37,986 nucleotides of DNA from Candidatus Ruthenibacterium merdigallinarum (GCA_019113785.1 DXGT01000122.1:1-37986); one strand, 5' to 3'; positions 1-8,776 are shown, numbered from the stretch's first letter. A program made the numbers and translations. Notes: generated by a model from the letters alone, not told the origin.

Positions 1-46
1 TTGTAGATATTTGGGCGCTTTGCGGATACCATTGCGGCGGGCTGTG

Positions 47-55
47 TGCTACAAT
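47..55 (+). promoter_or_regulatory. Extended -10 promoter element for the first secreted-protein gene
   Basis: TG-C-TACAAT fits an extended -10 (TGnTATAAT). There is no well-spaced -35 box upstream, which extended -10 promoters tolerate. The start codon is about 80 bases downstream, preceded by an AAGGAG ribosome site. Nothing else recognisable is seen in bases 1-136. Confidence 0.4.
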
Positions 56-136
56 AAAGACGCAGAAACCGGTTGAGGCAAAAAGCGGGCGACGCCTAAC
101 AGACTAAAAATTTCACAAAAAAGGAGTTGAAAACAA

Positions 137-703
137 ATGAAGAAGAAATGGCTTACAGCGCTTGTATGTATCGCGGCAGCAGCGGCAATGGCGCTGCCGG
201 TGTTTGCGAATGATGTCCCAACGCCGCGCGGACAGACTCCCGTGACGAATGACGCCATTATTCGCAATGTGGCGGATTCATCCCAAATTCTCACGGTTGC
301 CAGTGCTTCGACGCCCGGTATCAATGACGAAGTCTGGACATGGACAGATCGCAACATGACGCTCACGCAGCGATGGGATTTTGTTGCAGTAGGCAACCAG
401 TATGGCCATTATCTGATTTGCCCGGAGGGGAACAAATCTCTGGCTTTGAATGTGTATCGCGCGGGCGATTATCCTTGTACAATGTTTACCGCGGGCGGCA
501 GCAACCTCGCGGATACAGAAGTTACGATTGGCGGCACACAGGGAAACTATGATATTTACAATCTCGCCAACGGCAGATATCTGGCCAGAACATCGACGCC
601 AAAGTATAAATTTGCTGATGGCTATGGATATGGAACAAACTGGGTCTATGCGGCCAATACGCAAGAGTCAAGATGGAAAATTGAGCCGTCTGCGACAAGT
701 TGA
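137..703 (+). CDS. Small secreted protein, possible ricin-type beta-trefoil (lectin-like) domain
   Basis: A 188-residue protein with a clear signal peptide: KKK at the N-terminus, a hydrophobic stretch to about residue 22, and a likely cut after VFA, so it should be exported. The mature part has QRW near residue 77, an LALNVYR-like strand, NGRYLAR, and a final SRWKI. The repeated Q-x-W style of element resembles ricin B-like carbohydrate-binding trefoils, but only one to two repeats are recognisable, so the family call is weak. The start is supported by AAGGAG eight to ten bases upstream. The gene is visibly richer in A/T than its neighbours and stands alone, followed by a strong hairpin, so it may be a recent arrival. 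Its role is unknown; binding a glycan at the cell surface is only a guess. Confidence 0.6.
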   Translation: MKKKWLTALVCIAAAAAMALPVFANDVPTPRGQTPVTNDAIIRNVADSSQILTVASASTPGINDEVWTWTDRNMTLTQRWDFVAVGNQYGHYLICPEGNKSLALNVYRAGDYPCTMFTAGGSNLADTEVTIGGTQGNYDIYNLANGRYLARTSTPKYKFADGYGYGTNWVYAANTQESRWKIEPSATS

Positions 704-724
704 GTTCAGAAGGAGCAATTTTAA

Positions 725-738
725 CTGCCGGCCGGCAG
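725..738. repeat. 14-bp perfect palindrome
   Basis: CTGCCGGCCGGCAG reads identically on both strands. It lies just after the first gene and before the larger hairpin. It could be a protein-binding site or part of a compound terminator. No family can be assigned. Confidence 0.4.
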
Positions 739-761
739 ATCAAATCAGACCGTACATAGAA

Positions 762-802
762 GGCGGCGCACCAATTGTAAGTTTGGCAATTGGTGCGCTG
801 CC
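762..802 (+). terminator. Strong 16-bp hairpin between the first two genes
   Basis: Bases 762-777 pair with 787-802 (15 Watson-Crick pairs and one G-T) around a 9-base loop. The bases that follow are only weakly T-rich (TGTAGTTT), so it is either a modest terminator for the first gene or a leader structure ahead of the lipoprotein gene, whose AGGAGG ribosome site lies about 15 bases further on. Confidence 0.5.
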
Positions 803-828
803 TGTAGTTTCAAATCAGGAGGCGCTCC

Positions 829-2103
829 ATGAGACAGATGGCTTTTATAATTGCGTCCGCCATGCTGTGCGCACTGCTCGCCCTTACAGGCTGCCAAGCG
901 GCGGATGCGCCGTCGGCTTCGTCGGCGCCCAGCGCCGCGCCGCCGGCTTCCGGCCCGGCAGAGCAGGAAGCTGCACCGGTCGAGCTGACGCTGTTTTCCA
1001 AGGGCGGGATCGGCCCTCCGGGCGTGACCACCGAAAACGGCTTTTACGAACTGGCCGTCACCGGCACATTGGCCCGGAACATTCTGTACACGGATTTTGC
1101 GACCGGCACGCGGGTCTTTCTGTGCAACAGGCCGGAGTGCACGCACCGCGACGCATCGTGCACAAGCTATGTGCCGGGCGCGACTTATCTGTTCCCGATG
1201 GACGGAAAGATCGGCATTCTGCAGGAGGAACACTCGGCGTCCGCGGATGACCGCCGCGCCCATGTGTATTCGGTCAACTATGACGGCAGCGGCCGCACCG
1301 AGCTTTTCGCGCTGGACCCTCTTGTCAGCATACAGGGCGGGATGGCCACCGACGGGGCTTATTTCTATTTCATCGCGGCGATCCAGAATGAGGAAACGGC
1401 GAGCTATTCCAATGAGCTGGTGCGCATCGATCTGGCTGACGGTTCAATGACGTCGATGAAGACATATGATCAGGCGCCTCTGCTCGTCGACGTCATCGGC
1501 GACCGGCTCATTCTGGAGACGGCTGAGGAGACGCCGGAAGCGGTTGTGTATCAGTTCTTCACGGTTCGGGTCACAGACGGCGAGGAAACCACATTCTTTG
1601 AAAGCCCGTATGAGCCTTTTTCCCTGAACGGTACGGTATATGCGGTGGACCCGCAGACGGATGTGTTGTACGCTGCACAGGTGGATGGCACAGTGAAAGA
1701 GCTTCCGCTTACAATAGACCTGCCGGAGGACGTTTATATTACCAGCGCCGGGGATGAGCCGTCGCCGCAGGGATATGTGATGCTGACCGCCTATAAAAAT
1801 GGGGAAGGGCAGCGCTATCTGATCGATGCCGAGACGGGTGAAGGTATGCTGTCGACCCTGACGTATGAATGGTACGATGGTACGCTGAACCCGATTTATC
1901 TGCTGACGCAGACGGGCGAGCGGCTGCTGGTGATCTATCAGAGCGGTCTGGCCAACATGGAGTACATCGAGGAGGACGGGAGGCAGTCTGTGCGAGAGAC
2001 CATCAAGAGCGACTACGCGTTCCTCGCGATGGAGGACTACCTCTCCAACACGCCGAACTATACGCCCATAGAGGACATGCTCAGCGCGGTGTTTGAAGCG
2101 TGA
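829..2103 (+). CDS. Lipoprotein with CxxPECTH motif, predicted beta-propeller-like
   Basis: A 424-residue protein with a type II signal peptide: the lipobox LTGC places the lipid-anchored Cys at residue 22, followed by an Ala/Ser/Pro-rich linker. So it is an extracellular, membrane-tethered protein. Around residues 98-110 it carries FLCNRPECTHRDASC, a cysteine-rich signature I associate with Clostridia lipoproteins of unknown function. The rest consists of repeated beta-strand blades with D-G turns (VYSVNYDGSGR, LVRIDLADGSM, YLIDAETGEGM), as in WD40/DUF5050-like propellers. AGGAGG supports the start. A decayed paralogue and an ABC transporter pair follow on the same strand, so it may sense or bind something at the surface for that transporter. 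Function unknown. Confidence 0.7.
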   Translation: MRQMAFIIASAMLCALLALTGCQAADAPSASSAPSAAPPASGPAEQEAAPVELTLFSKGGIGPPGVTTENGFYELAVTGTLARNILYTDFATGTRVFLCNRPECTHRDASCTSYVPGATYLFPMDGKIGILQEEHSASADDRRAHVYSVNYDGSGRTELFALDPLVSIQGGMATDGAYFYFIAAIQNEETASYSNELVRIDLADGSMTSMKTYDQAPLLVDVIGDRLILETAEETPEAVVYQFFTVRVTDGEETTFFESPYEPFSLNGTVYAVDPQTDVLYAAQVDGTVKELPLTIDLPEDVYITSAGDEPSPQGYVMLTAYKNGEGQRYLIDAETGEGMLSTLTYEWYDGTLNPIYLLTQTGERLLVIYQSGLANMEYIEEDGRQSVRETIKSDYAFLAMEDYLSNTPNYTPIEDMLSAVFEA

Positions 2104-2231
2104 CCGGGTGACTGAAACCGGTGAGGGATCATTTGCACCGCTATAGAGCAGCAGCTTTCACAGCTCCCCTGCCCGGGGCTGTGCTGCGCGGAAAATTCTG
2201 CGCTTTTACACGGCGGAAATATTTTGGAAAC

Positions 2232-2269
2232 ACACAGCGGCTAGGATAAGAGCAGAAAAGCCGCTGTGT
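2232..2269. repeat. 11-bp perfect inverted repeat at the broken start of the pseudogene
   Basis: ACACAGCGGCT (2232-2242) is exactly complementary to AGCCGCTGTGT (2259-2269), with 16 bases between. The right arm lies at the point where recognisable coding similarity of the decayed lipoprotein gene begins. It may be a terminator remnant for the upstream gene or a scar of the event that removed the pseudogene's 5' end. Confidence 0.45.
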
Positions 2270-3310
2270 TCAAGCCCGGAATGCACCCACAGCGGTGAGA
2301 CGTGCACTGCCTATTTGGGCTGGCGCGGCGGAGATCCGTATCTGGCAAAAAGCGATACGCAGCTAATTCTGGCATACGCCAATGCCCGCGAACAAAATTT
2401 GCAGAAGTATGGCGACGCCGCGCTGCCGAATATCCAGACGGCCGATTAAAACGGGGAAAACCGGCAGGTGATCTGCCAGGTTTCGGCCAGCGACAACCTG
2501 TTGCCCGGCCCTGCCTGCGGCGGCCGGTTCCTCTACTGCGTGCTGGTTCGTATGAACGGGACCAGCCAGGAAAATGTCATCGTCCGCGTTGCGCTTGCCT
2601 AGGGCGAAGTGAACGAGCTGTGCAAGCTGCCCGCCGGGACGTGCTGTCTGATGGGCGCGGAGCAGGACGTTTTGACCGTGGTGAATCACCCCATCCCGGA
2701 AGGGGCGCAGGAGGGCGAATTATACGCCACCAAAGCGGCCGTTTTTCTGTGCATTGATCGCGAAACAGGGCAAACGGTATCGCAAAAAGAACTCGCCTAT
2801 ACCCCCAACACAACGACGGCGTGTTTTCTGGTGGAAGGCGCCCGGCTGTATGTCTATTCGCCTTTTGAAGACGCCGTGACCGTGGAGGATTTGCGCACCG
2901 GCCAGGAGCTGCTGCGAAAGGACGAGGCACTGGGGCGCGCCGTCGAATCCTGCCAACTCCTCGGCGCGGCGCAGGGACGGGTGATCCTGGACGTCTTCTT
3001 TGCCGATGCCCCGCAGACGGAGCAGATACTCTGGGTCGACTGCGCCACCGGCGAGACGCAGGCCTTTGCGCAGCAAGGGGAATACAGCGGCCCTGTCGAA
3101 CGCATCTATCCCATCGTGCCCCTTTCCCAGTGCGGGGAGGAATTTGTGACCGTGTGCCAGTACCAGATGGATGTGCGGGTGGTTGAAAGCCCCGCGGGCG
3201 GCACGCAGCAGGCGGGCGCACTGGCGCCGGTCTACGCCTTCATCCTCACCGAAAGCTATTGGCGCGGCGAAGCGGCGTACGAGCCCATCCCCTACGGGGG
3301 TGAGGCCTGA
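2258..3310 (+). pseudogene. Decayed paralogue of the CxxPECTH lipoprotein (5' end lost, two in-frame stops)
   Basis: One reading frame runs from about 2258 to the stop at 3310 and is broken by TAA at 2447-2449 and TAG at 2600-2602. Read through, it starts with PLCSSPECTHSGETC, matching LCNRPECTHRDASC of the intact gene upstream, and continues with propeller-like strands (FLCIDRETGQTV, LYVYSPFEDAVTVEDL, ILWVDCATGETQAF). No signal peptide or lipobox precedes the motif, so the N-terminal part is missing. A 233-residue stretch from ATG 2609 is open, but it would start mid-domain and lacks an export signal. The ABC ATPase gene follows after 26 bases with its own ribosome site, so this was probably once the first gene of that operon. 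Confidence 0.75.
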
Positions 3311-3336
3311 CAAAAACGGCGCAAGGAGGTTTTTCC

Positions 3337-4155
3337 ATGACCGATGTCCGGCAGCTGGAGCTGCGGCACCTGACGAAAATCTACACAAGCAAAAAGACCA
3401 GCAAACAGGCCCTGGCCGATGTGAGCTTCACACTCGGCCCGGGCCTGTACGGCCTTTTGGGGCCCAACGGCGCGGGAAAAAGCACCATGATGAACATCAT
3501 CACGGGCAACCTGCCCGCCACAAAGGGGCAGGTGCTGTGGAACGGGAAAAATGTGCTGCGCCTGGGCCGGCGCTTCCGCCGGGTGCTGGGCTATATGCCC
3601 CAGCAGCAGAACCTGTACGACAGCTTCACCGGCCGGCAGTTCCTTTTGTACCTGGCGACCCTCAAGGAGATCCCCCGCAAAGACGCCGCGGCCGAGGCCG
3701 CGCGGGTGGCGGGGCTTGTGAACCTTTCCGGCGAGCTGGACAAGCGCCTGGCCGCTTACTCCGGCGGCATGAAGCAGCGGCTGCTGGCCGCGGCGGCGCT
3801 GCTGGGCAGCCCGCAGCTGCTGATTTTGGACGAGCCCACCGCGGGCCTCGACCCCAAGGAACGGGTGCACCTGCGCCGGGTGCTGGCCGCGGCGGCCCGG
3901 CAGGCCATTGTGATCGTGTGCACCCATGTGGTGAGCGACGTGGAGCACGTGGCGGATGAGATCTTGCTGCTGCGGGACGGCGCGCTGATCGACAAGGCCC
4001 CGCCGGCGCAGCTGGTGGAGACCTACGCCCCGGGCAAGGGCCTGGAGGATGTGTACCTGACCCTGTTCGGGGACGAGGACGCGCCTGCCGCCGGGGAGGG
4101 CGGGACGCAGGCTCCCGCCGGAGAGGGCGAGACATCCGGGGAGGCCGCGCCATGA
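3337..4155 (+). CDS. ABC transporter ATP-binding protein (ABC-2/BcrA-like)
   Basis: A 272-residue cytoplasmic ATPase that would energise the membrane protein encoded next. All nucleotide-binding motifs are present in order: Walker A GPNGAGKS (about residue 44), Q-loop YMPQQQNLYDSFT, signature YSGGMKQR, Walker B LLILDEPTAGLD, and the switch His in THVVSD. The chain ends in a Gly/Glu/Ala-rich tail. AAGGAGG supports the start, and the stop overlaps the permease start by four bases (ATGA), indicating translational coupling. The closest familiar group is the BcrA/NatA-type exporters of antibiotics, ions or lipoprotein-linked substrates. The substrate is unknown. Confidence 0.92.
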   Translation: MTDVRQLELRHLTKIYTSKKTSKQALADVSFTLGPGLYGLLGPNGAGKSTMMNIITGNLPATKGQVLWNGKNVLRLGRRFRRVLGYMPQQQNLYDSFTGRQFLLYLATLKEIPRKDAAAEAARVAGLVNLSGELDKRLAAYSGGMKQRLLAAAALLGSPQLLILDEPTAGLDPKERVHLRRVLAAAARQAIVIVCTHVVSDVEHVADEILLLRDGALIDKAPPAQLVETYAPGKGLEDVYLTLFGDEDAPAAGEGGTQAPAGEGETSGEAAP

Positions 4156-6512
4156 CCCGCCTTGTCGCCGCCGAGCTGCGCAAAATCTGGCGCAGCCGGT
4201 TTTTCCTCACGGCGCTGGGCGTGTTGCTGGCGGCCAACCTGTTTTTGCTGTGGTTCGGCACACAGCGCGCGCCGGGCAGCGCCCCGGCCTCGGCCTACCG
4301 CGCGCTGGAAGCGCAGACGGCCGGCATGGGCATGGACGAGCTGGACATATTCCTCCACGGCGAATTGGCGCGCGCCGAGGCGCTGAGCCATATCGATTAT
4401 ACCTTGCGCACCGAAGCGTATCTGGGCGGCAAGCAGGACGAGGCGCTGCGCGCCCAGTACGCAGAGGATTTTGCCCGCTACTACGACGCATACGCGGCGG
4501 GCGATTTTCTGCATTACGCGCCCACGCTGGCCCAGGAGTACCGCTTTCTCGACGGCATCTGCCTGGAATTCGAGCAGGCGGACGGCTACGAGGCGTTCCT
4601 CGATTCCATCGACCAGAAGGCGCAGCAGCTGTCGCAGATCTCCATTTTCGCCCAGAGCGAAAGCGGCTACGACATGGCCAACATCCGGGCCACGGCCGCG
4701 GCCTTTGCGGGGATGCGGGGCACGGCCATTCAGTATTATCCCCAGAAGGGCCTTGTCACCGCGCTGGATTTCGCCCTCACGGACGTGGTGGCCGTGTTCG
4801 CCATGGTGCTCATTGCCACGGTGCTGGTGCGCGCCGAGCGGGACGGCGGCCTGCTGGCGCTGGTGCGCAGCGCCCCCGCCGGGCGTCTGCAAACGGCGGG
4901 GGCAAAGCTGCTGGCGCTGGCGGCCAGCCTGGGGCTGGTGCTGGCTTGCCTGTACGGGACAAACCTCGCCTACTGCGGCGGGCTGTACGGGCTGGGGCCG
5001 CTTTCCCGCACCATCCAGAGCGTGCCGGCTTTGATGCGCAGCACCTGGAAGCTGACGGTGGGGCAGTACCTCGGCTGCTTTTTCCTCGCCAAATGGGCGG
5101 CGGCGTTCATCTGCGGCGCGGGGGTGCTGACCGCGATGCTGCTGGCCCGGCGGCTGTTCACCGGCGCGCTGGGGGCGCTGGGGCTCATCGGGGCGAATCT
5201 GCTCATCCGCAGCGCCATCCCCGCCACCAGCCGGTGGAACGTGGTGAAGTACGCGAATCTTGTGAGCCTGCTGCGCACGAACGAGCTGCTGGGCGGCTAC
5301 CGCAACCTCTACTGGTTCGACGCGCCCGTGCCGCTGCTGGCGGTGGCGTGCGCCGCGGCGGCGGCCTTCCTCGCGCTGTTCGCCGCCGCGTTCTGCCTGG
5401 CGTTCAGCCGCTGCTATTTCGTCCCGGCCCGCCGGCGGGCCGGCGTGCGGCGGCTGCGGCGCGCGCCCGCTTTCACGACGCCCCTGCGGCAGGAGGCGTA
5501 CAAGCTGTTCTGGATGCAGGGCGCGGCCGTGCTGCTGGCGCTGTTCGGGGCGTTCCAGGTGTACACGGCCCAGACGGCGGAGAGCTACATCGACGCGGAC
5601 GAGATTTACTACCGCTACTATATGCAGAACGTGCAGGGCCCGCTGACGCAGGAGAGCGTGGACTGGCTGGCCGAGCAAAACGAGGAATTCGAGCCCATTT
5701 ACCACCTGAACGCGGCGCTGGCCGCGGGGGAGATTGCCCCGTCGGAATACCAGATGCTCCTGAGCGGGTACGCCGGCTTGCAGCAGAAGATGGGTGTGTT
5801 CCAGCGCGCGGTGGCCCGGGCGCAGGCGCTGGGTGAAAAGCCGCGGATGCAGATGGTGTACGAGACGGGCTGGCTGCGGCTGTTCGATGTGCAGGACGCG
5901 CAGGATCTGGCCGACACGCTGTGGCTGGCGCTGCTGTGCGCCGTGTGCTTTTCGGGGCTGTTTGCCATGGAGCGGCAGACCGGCATGGCGCGCGTCATCG
6001 GCACGACGCCGCTGGGCCGGGCGCACACGGTGCGCTGCAAGCTGATCGTGACGGCCGCGTGCTGCGGCGCGCTGACGGCGCTCAGCCTGCTGCCGCGCTT
6101 CTGGGTGGCCGTGCGGGACTACGGCCTCGGCGCGTGGCTGGCGCCGGTGTACAGCATCGGGCAGTACGCCGCCGCGCCGGAGATCCCGCTGTTTCTGATG
6201 GCCTTCCTGCTGGCGGCGGGGCGCTTTGCGGCTGTGCTGGCCATGGCAATGGCGACGCTGTGGCTCTCCCAGCGCATCGGCAATACGTTCGGGGCCATGT
6301 TCGCCTCGCTGGGGCTGTTCGCACTGCCCGTGCTGCTGGCGCTGGCGGGGCTTGGGGGCATGAAGTGGTGCAGCATGTACGTGCCGGTGCACCTGTGTGC
6401 GCTGCTGGCCCAGCCCGGCGGCGCGGCGCTGGCGGTGCTGGCGCCGGCTCTGGCGGCGGGCGTGTGTTGGCTGTGCGCGCAAAGCCTGCTGCAACGCTTC
6501 GCCCGCGCGTAG
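4152..6512 (+). CDS. ABC-2 type permease, large, two-module
   Basis: A 786-residue integral membrane protein that partners the preceding ATPase. It is a tandem of two similar modules. Each starts with an amphipathic N-terminal piece and one membrane helix (about residues 17-37 and 455-475), then a long extracytoplasmic segment rich in Tyr/Asp/Glu, then about five helices. Each module has a charged turn of the type MVLIATVLVRAERDGGLLAL or FSGLFAMERQTGMARVIG, the known ABC-2 coupling region. Duplicated permeases of this size occur beside BcrA-like ATPases in Clostridia. The reading frame is intact. The downstream 196 bases hold only the regulator's promoter and operator. The substrate is unknown. 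Confidence 0.85.
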   Translation: MTRLVAAELRKIWRSRFFLTALGVLLAANLFLLWFGTQRAPGSAPASAYRALEAQTAGMGMDELDIFLHGELARAEALSHIDYTLRTEAYLGGKQDEALRAQYAEDFARYYDAYAAGDFLHYAPTLAQEYRFLDGICLEFEQADGYEAFLDSIDQKAQQLSQISIFAQSESGYDMANIRATAAAFAGMRGTAIQYYPQKGLVTALDFALTDVVAVFAMVLIATVLVRAERDGGLLALVRSAPAGRLQTAGAKLLALAASLGLVLACLYGTNLAYCGGLYGLGPLSRTIQSVPALMRSTWKLTVGQYLGCFFLAKWAAAFICGAGVLTAMLLARRLFTGALGALGLIGANLLIRSAIPATSRWNVVKYANLVSLLRTNELLGGYRNLYWFDAPVPLLAVACAAAAAFLALFAAAFCLAFSRCYFVPARRRAGVRRLRRAPAFTTPLRQEAYKLFWMQGAAVLLALFGAFQVYTAQTAESYIDADEIYYRYYMQNVQGPLTQESVDWLAEQNEEFEPIYHLNAALAAGEIAPSEYQMLLSGYAGLQQKMGVFQRAVARAQALGEKPRMQMVYETGWLRLFDVQDAQDLADTLWLALLCAVCFSGLFAMERQTGMARVIGTTPLGRAHTVRCKLIVTAACCGALTALSLLPRFWVAVRDYGLGAWLAPVYSIGQYAAAPEIPLFLMAFLLAAGRFAAVLAMAMATLWLSQRIGNTFGAMFASLGLFALPVLLALAGLGGMKWCSMYVPVHLCALLAQPGGAALAVLAPALAAGVCWLCAQSLLQRFARA

Positions 6513-6609
6513 CGCGCCGGCGAGGGGGCACTGCGACGGCGCAAAGTGCAGGGGCTTCGCTATGTAAAAGATGGAGAATTATTCGACGCTTTTTTGGCGG
6601 TGTTGTCTA

Positions 6610-6638
6610 TTGCATTTGCCAGGGAGGGTAAGTATAAT
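6610..6638 (+). promoter_or_regulatory. Sigma-A type promoter for the lacI-type regulator and its operon
   Basis: TTGCAT (6610-6615) and a perfect TATAAT (6633-6638) are separated by 17 bases. The expected transcription start near 6645 lies just ahead of the palindromic operator at 6653-6666, a classical layout for autorepression. Confidence 0.8.
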
Positions 6639-6652
6639 AACTTACAGAGGCT

Positions 6653-6666
6653 GGAAAACGTTTTCC
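6653..6666. promoter_or_regulatory. LacI-family operator, site 1 (perfect 14-bp palindrome)
   Basis: GGAAAACGTTTTCC has the central CG typical of LacI/CcpA-family operators and sits immediately downstream of the -10 box. It is the best member of a set of four near-identical sites in this locus, so it is the likely binding site of the regulator encoded 43 bases downstream. Confidence 0.8.
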
Positions 6667-6708
6667 GAAGCTGCGAGTACTGCGAATATCGTGTAAAGGA
6701 AGAGGCCG

Positions 6709-7734
6709 ATGGTTACTATCAAGGAGATCGCTCGTCAATCGGGGGTATCATCGGCGACAGTTTCTCGAGTGCTGACGAACAGTCGCCCGGTGCAGCCGGA
6801 ACTGCGCGAGCGCGTGACGGAAGTGGCCCGGCAGCTGGGCTATGTTCCGAACACAGCGGCCAGAGCGCTGGTCAAGCGCCGTACAAATGCAATTGGCGTG
6901 GTAGTCAACAACTTGCACGACCCCTTTTTTTACGATTTGATCCGCGGCTTTGAAGCCGGCGCAATGCAGACCGATTTTAACGTTGTGTTTTGCAGCGCCA
7001 TGGGCAGAGAGATCCAGCAAAAGCAGCGCTATGTCCGCTATTTGAGCAACGGCGTCGTGGACGGGATCATTTTGTACGGCTCGTACGATTTTGACGAAGC
7101 GCTTGCGCGCGAGTTGCATGCGGCGAAGTTTCCATTCTTTTTGATTGAGAGCAGTATCGACGGTGTAAAAACCAACAATTTTCTGATCGACAACGAGGGC
7201 GGCGTGTACAGCGCGGTGCACTATCTGTACAATCGGGGCCATCGCCGGATTGCATATATCGCCGAGAAGCTGGCAAAACGCATTTGCGCAGAGCGCTTGA
7301 AAGGGTACTACAGGGCGATGCAGGAACTGGGGCTGGACTTGCCCGAGAAGCAGGTGCGCTATATCGAGGAAGATTACCGGGACGGATATTCCATTATGGA
7401 ACATTTTTTGAGCTATCCGCCGGAGCAGCGCCCGACGGCGGTTCTGTGCTATGACGATGCGGTGGCCAGCTACGCCGTTCGCTGCGCAATGGACAAAGGC
7501 TTTTGTGTGCCGGGGGACATTTCGGTGATGGGATTTGACAACCAGACTGTTTTGCCCGATGGGTATCAGGGCCCGGCGATCACCAGCGTCGCACAGCCGC
7601 TCTACGAGATCGGGTTTGACAGTATACTTTCTCTGAGCCAGATCCTGCGGGGAGAAAGAAAAGAGACGATCACCAAGCTGTACCAGACGCACATCGCAGA
7701 GAAGGAGACCGTAGCCGATCGGAAAAAAGGGTGA
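6709..7734 (+). CDS. LacI-family transcriptional regulator
   Basis: A 341-residue repressor. The N-terminal helix-turn-helix (residues 2-50, VTIKEIARQSGVSSATVSRV) and hinge (NTAARALVKRRT) are canonical and are followed by a periplasmic-binding-protein-like sugar-sensing domain (IGVVVNNLHDPFFYDLI; VMGFDN; ITSVAQPLYEIG). It probably releases DNA on binding a small molecule linked to the catabolic genes downstream. AGGAAGAGG precedes the ATG. An operator-like palindrome overlaps its own transcription start, and matching sites recur at 7895, 8763 and 12389, so it probably controls itself and the following operon. The next gene begins five bases after its stop. Confidence 0.95.
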   Translation: MVTIKEIARQSGVSSATVSRVLTNSRPVQPELRERVTEVARQLGYVPNTAARALVKRRTNAIGVVVNNLHDPFFYDLIRGFEAGAMQTDFNVVFCSAMGREIQQKQRYVRYLSNGVVDGIILYGSYDFDEALARELHAAKFPFFLIESSIDGVKTNNFLIDNEGGVYSAVHYLYNRGHRRIAYIAEKLAKRICAERLKGYYRAMQELGLDLPEKQVRYIEEDYRDGYSIMEHFLSYPPEQRPTAVLCYDDAVASYAVRCAMDKGFCVPGDISVMGFDNQTVLPDGYQGPAITSVAQPLYEIGFDSILSLSQILRGERKETITKLYQTHIAEKETVADRKKG

Positions 7735-7739
7735 ATAAT

Positions 7740-8747
7740 ATGCTGACAACGCGAAAGCGTGCGCGCTATGTGGCCGGTGTTGACGGCGGCGGGACGAAAA
7801 CCGCCTGTATGATTGCCGACGAAGCCGGCGCCATTTTGAGCTACGCGCTGGCGGAGGGTTCAAATCATCAGATATGTGGTCTTGCACGCGCATTGGAAAA
7901 CGTTTGCCGAGCTGTGGATACCGCCTGCTCACAAGCAGGGCTGCGCCGTGAGGAGCTTTCTTTTATCTATCTTGGCATGGCTGGCGCCGATACGCCGGAG
8001 GATTGCGGCGCGCTGAACCGCGGCCTGGCGCAATGCTTTTGCAGTGTACCCTTTCAGATGGTCAACGATATCTGGATTGCCTTTGCCTGCGAAACGGATC
8101 AGACATGGGGCGCCGTGTCCGTGTGCGGAACCGGTGGGAATCTGGGCGTGTGCGACCCGCAGGGAAAGATCTATACGGTGCGGGCGCTTCGCTATGCGCT
8201 GGGGAATTACGGCGGAGGCTATCATCTGGCGGAAATTGCACTGCATTGGGCTTTTCGCGCAGAGGAACATACCGGGCCCGCTACGCGTTTGACAGAGATG
8301 CTGCCGCGCTACTGCGGCTGCGAAAGTATGGATGAGCTGGCGAAGAAAATCTATAAAAGCGATTATCGATACTATCGCAATTTCAATATACCGAAATTGG
8401 TTTTTGACTTGGCGTGGGAAGGCGACAGTGTGTGCAGGGACATTCTCACCGGTATGGGACGCTATCTGGGAGATATGCTCGGCCGCCTGATCTGTCACGC
8501 GCGCTTGCAGGAAAAGCAGGTCCCGGTCGTTTTAGCGGGCAGTCAATACGCAAAGGACGAACACCGGCTCCTGATTGGCCCTTTGGAAGAGCGGCTGTGC
8601 GGATATGTGCCGGGCGCGCAGCTTCATGTGGTTCACTGCCCACCGGTTGCGGGCGCAGTATTCCGAGGGCTGGAAGCGCTGGGCTGCCGGCCGCAGGAGG
8701 GGCGCTGCCAGGCGATGAAGCAGGACTTGAAGAATCGTTTCCCATGA
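7740..8747 (+). CDS. BadF/BadG/BcrA-type ATPase, N-acetylglucosamine-kinase-like sugar kinase
   Basis: About 335 residues of the actin/hexokinase fold. The N-terminal phosphate-1 loop GVDGGGTKTACMIAD, the adenosine-side GMAGADTPED, a second phosphate loop VCGTGGNLGVC and a C-terminal LAGSQYAKDEH are arranged as in BadF/BadG/BcrA and NagK proteins, which phosphorylate amino sugars with ATP. It would trap an imported or released sugar in the cytoplasm. ATG 7740 is preferred because AAAAGG ends nine bases upstream; the in-frame GTG at 7731 abuts that site. An operator-like palindrome lies inside the gene at 7895-7908. The exact sugar is not determinable; N-acetylglucosamine or glucosamine derivatives are the family's usual substrates. 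Confidence 0.8.
   Translation: MLTTRKRARYVAGVDGGGTKTACMIADEAGAILSYALAEGSNHQICGLARALENVCRAVDTACSQAGLRREELSFIYLGMAGADTPEDCGALNRGLAQCFCSVPFQMVNDIWIAFACETDQTWGAVSVCGTGGNLGVCDPQGKIYTVRALRYALGNYGGGYHLAEIALHWAFRAEEHTGPATRLTEMLPRYCGCESMDELAKKIYKSDYRYYRNFNIPKLVFDLAWEGDSVCRDILTGMGRYLGDMLGRLICHARLQEKQVPVVLAGSQYAKDEHRLLIGPLEERLCGYVPGAQLHVVHCPPVAGAVFRGLEALGCRPQEGRCQAMKQDLKNRFP
7895..7908. promoter_or_regulatory. LacI-family operator, site 2 (inside the kinase gene)
   Basis: GGAAAACGTTTGCC differs from site 1 at one base. It is intragenic, about 155 bases into the kinase gene, so it could act as an auxiliary operator for looping with site 1, or as a roadblock. Confidence 0.6.
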
Positions 8748-8762
8748 AGGCATACCCTGATC

Positions 8763-8776
8763 GGCAAACGTTTTCC
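8763..8776. promoter_or_regulatory. LacI-family operator, site 3 (upstream of the third gene)
   Basis: GGCAAACGTTTTCC is the reverse complement of site 2. It lies in the 130-base gap between the kinase and the next gene, 102 bases before that gene's start. I see no convincing -35/-10 pair beside it, so it may serve an internal promoter too weak to recognise or act as an auxiliary site. Confidence 0.7.

Noticed and set aside
2609-3310. An intact 233-residue gene starting at ATG 2609
   Set aside because: It lacks a ribosome site and an export signal, starts mid-domain, and the same frame upstream encodes the rest of the family motif, broken by stops. A pseudogene explains it better.
4023-6494. 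An 823-codon open frame on the minus strand opposite the ABC permease
   Set aside because: It lies wholly antisense to a well-supported membrane protein. Its product is Gln/Arg/His-rich low-complexity sequence without domains, a normal by-product of G+C-rich codon bias.
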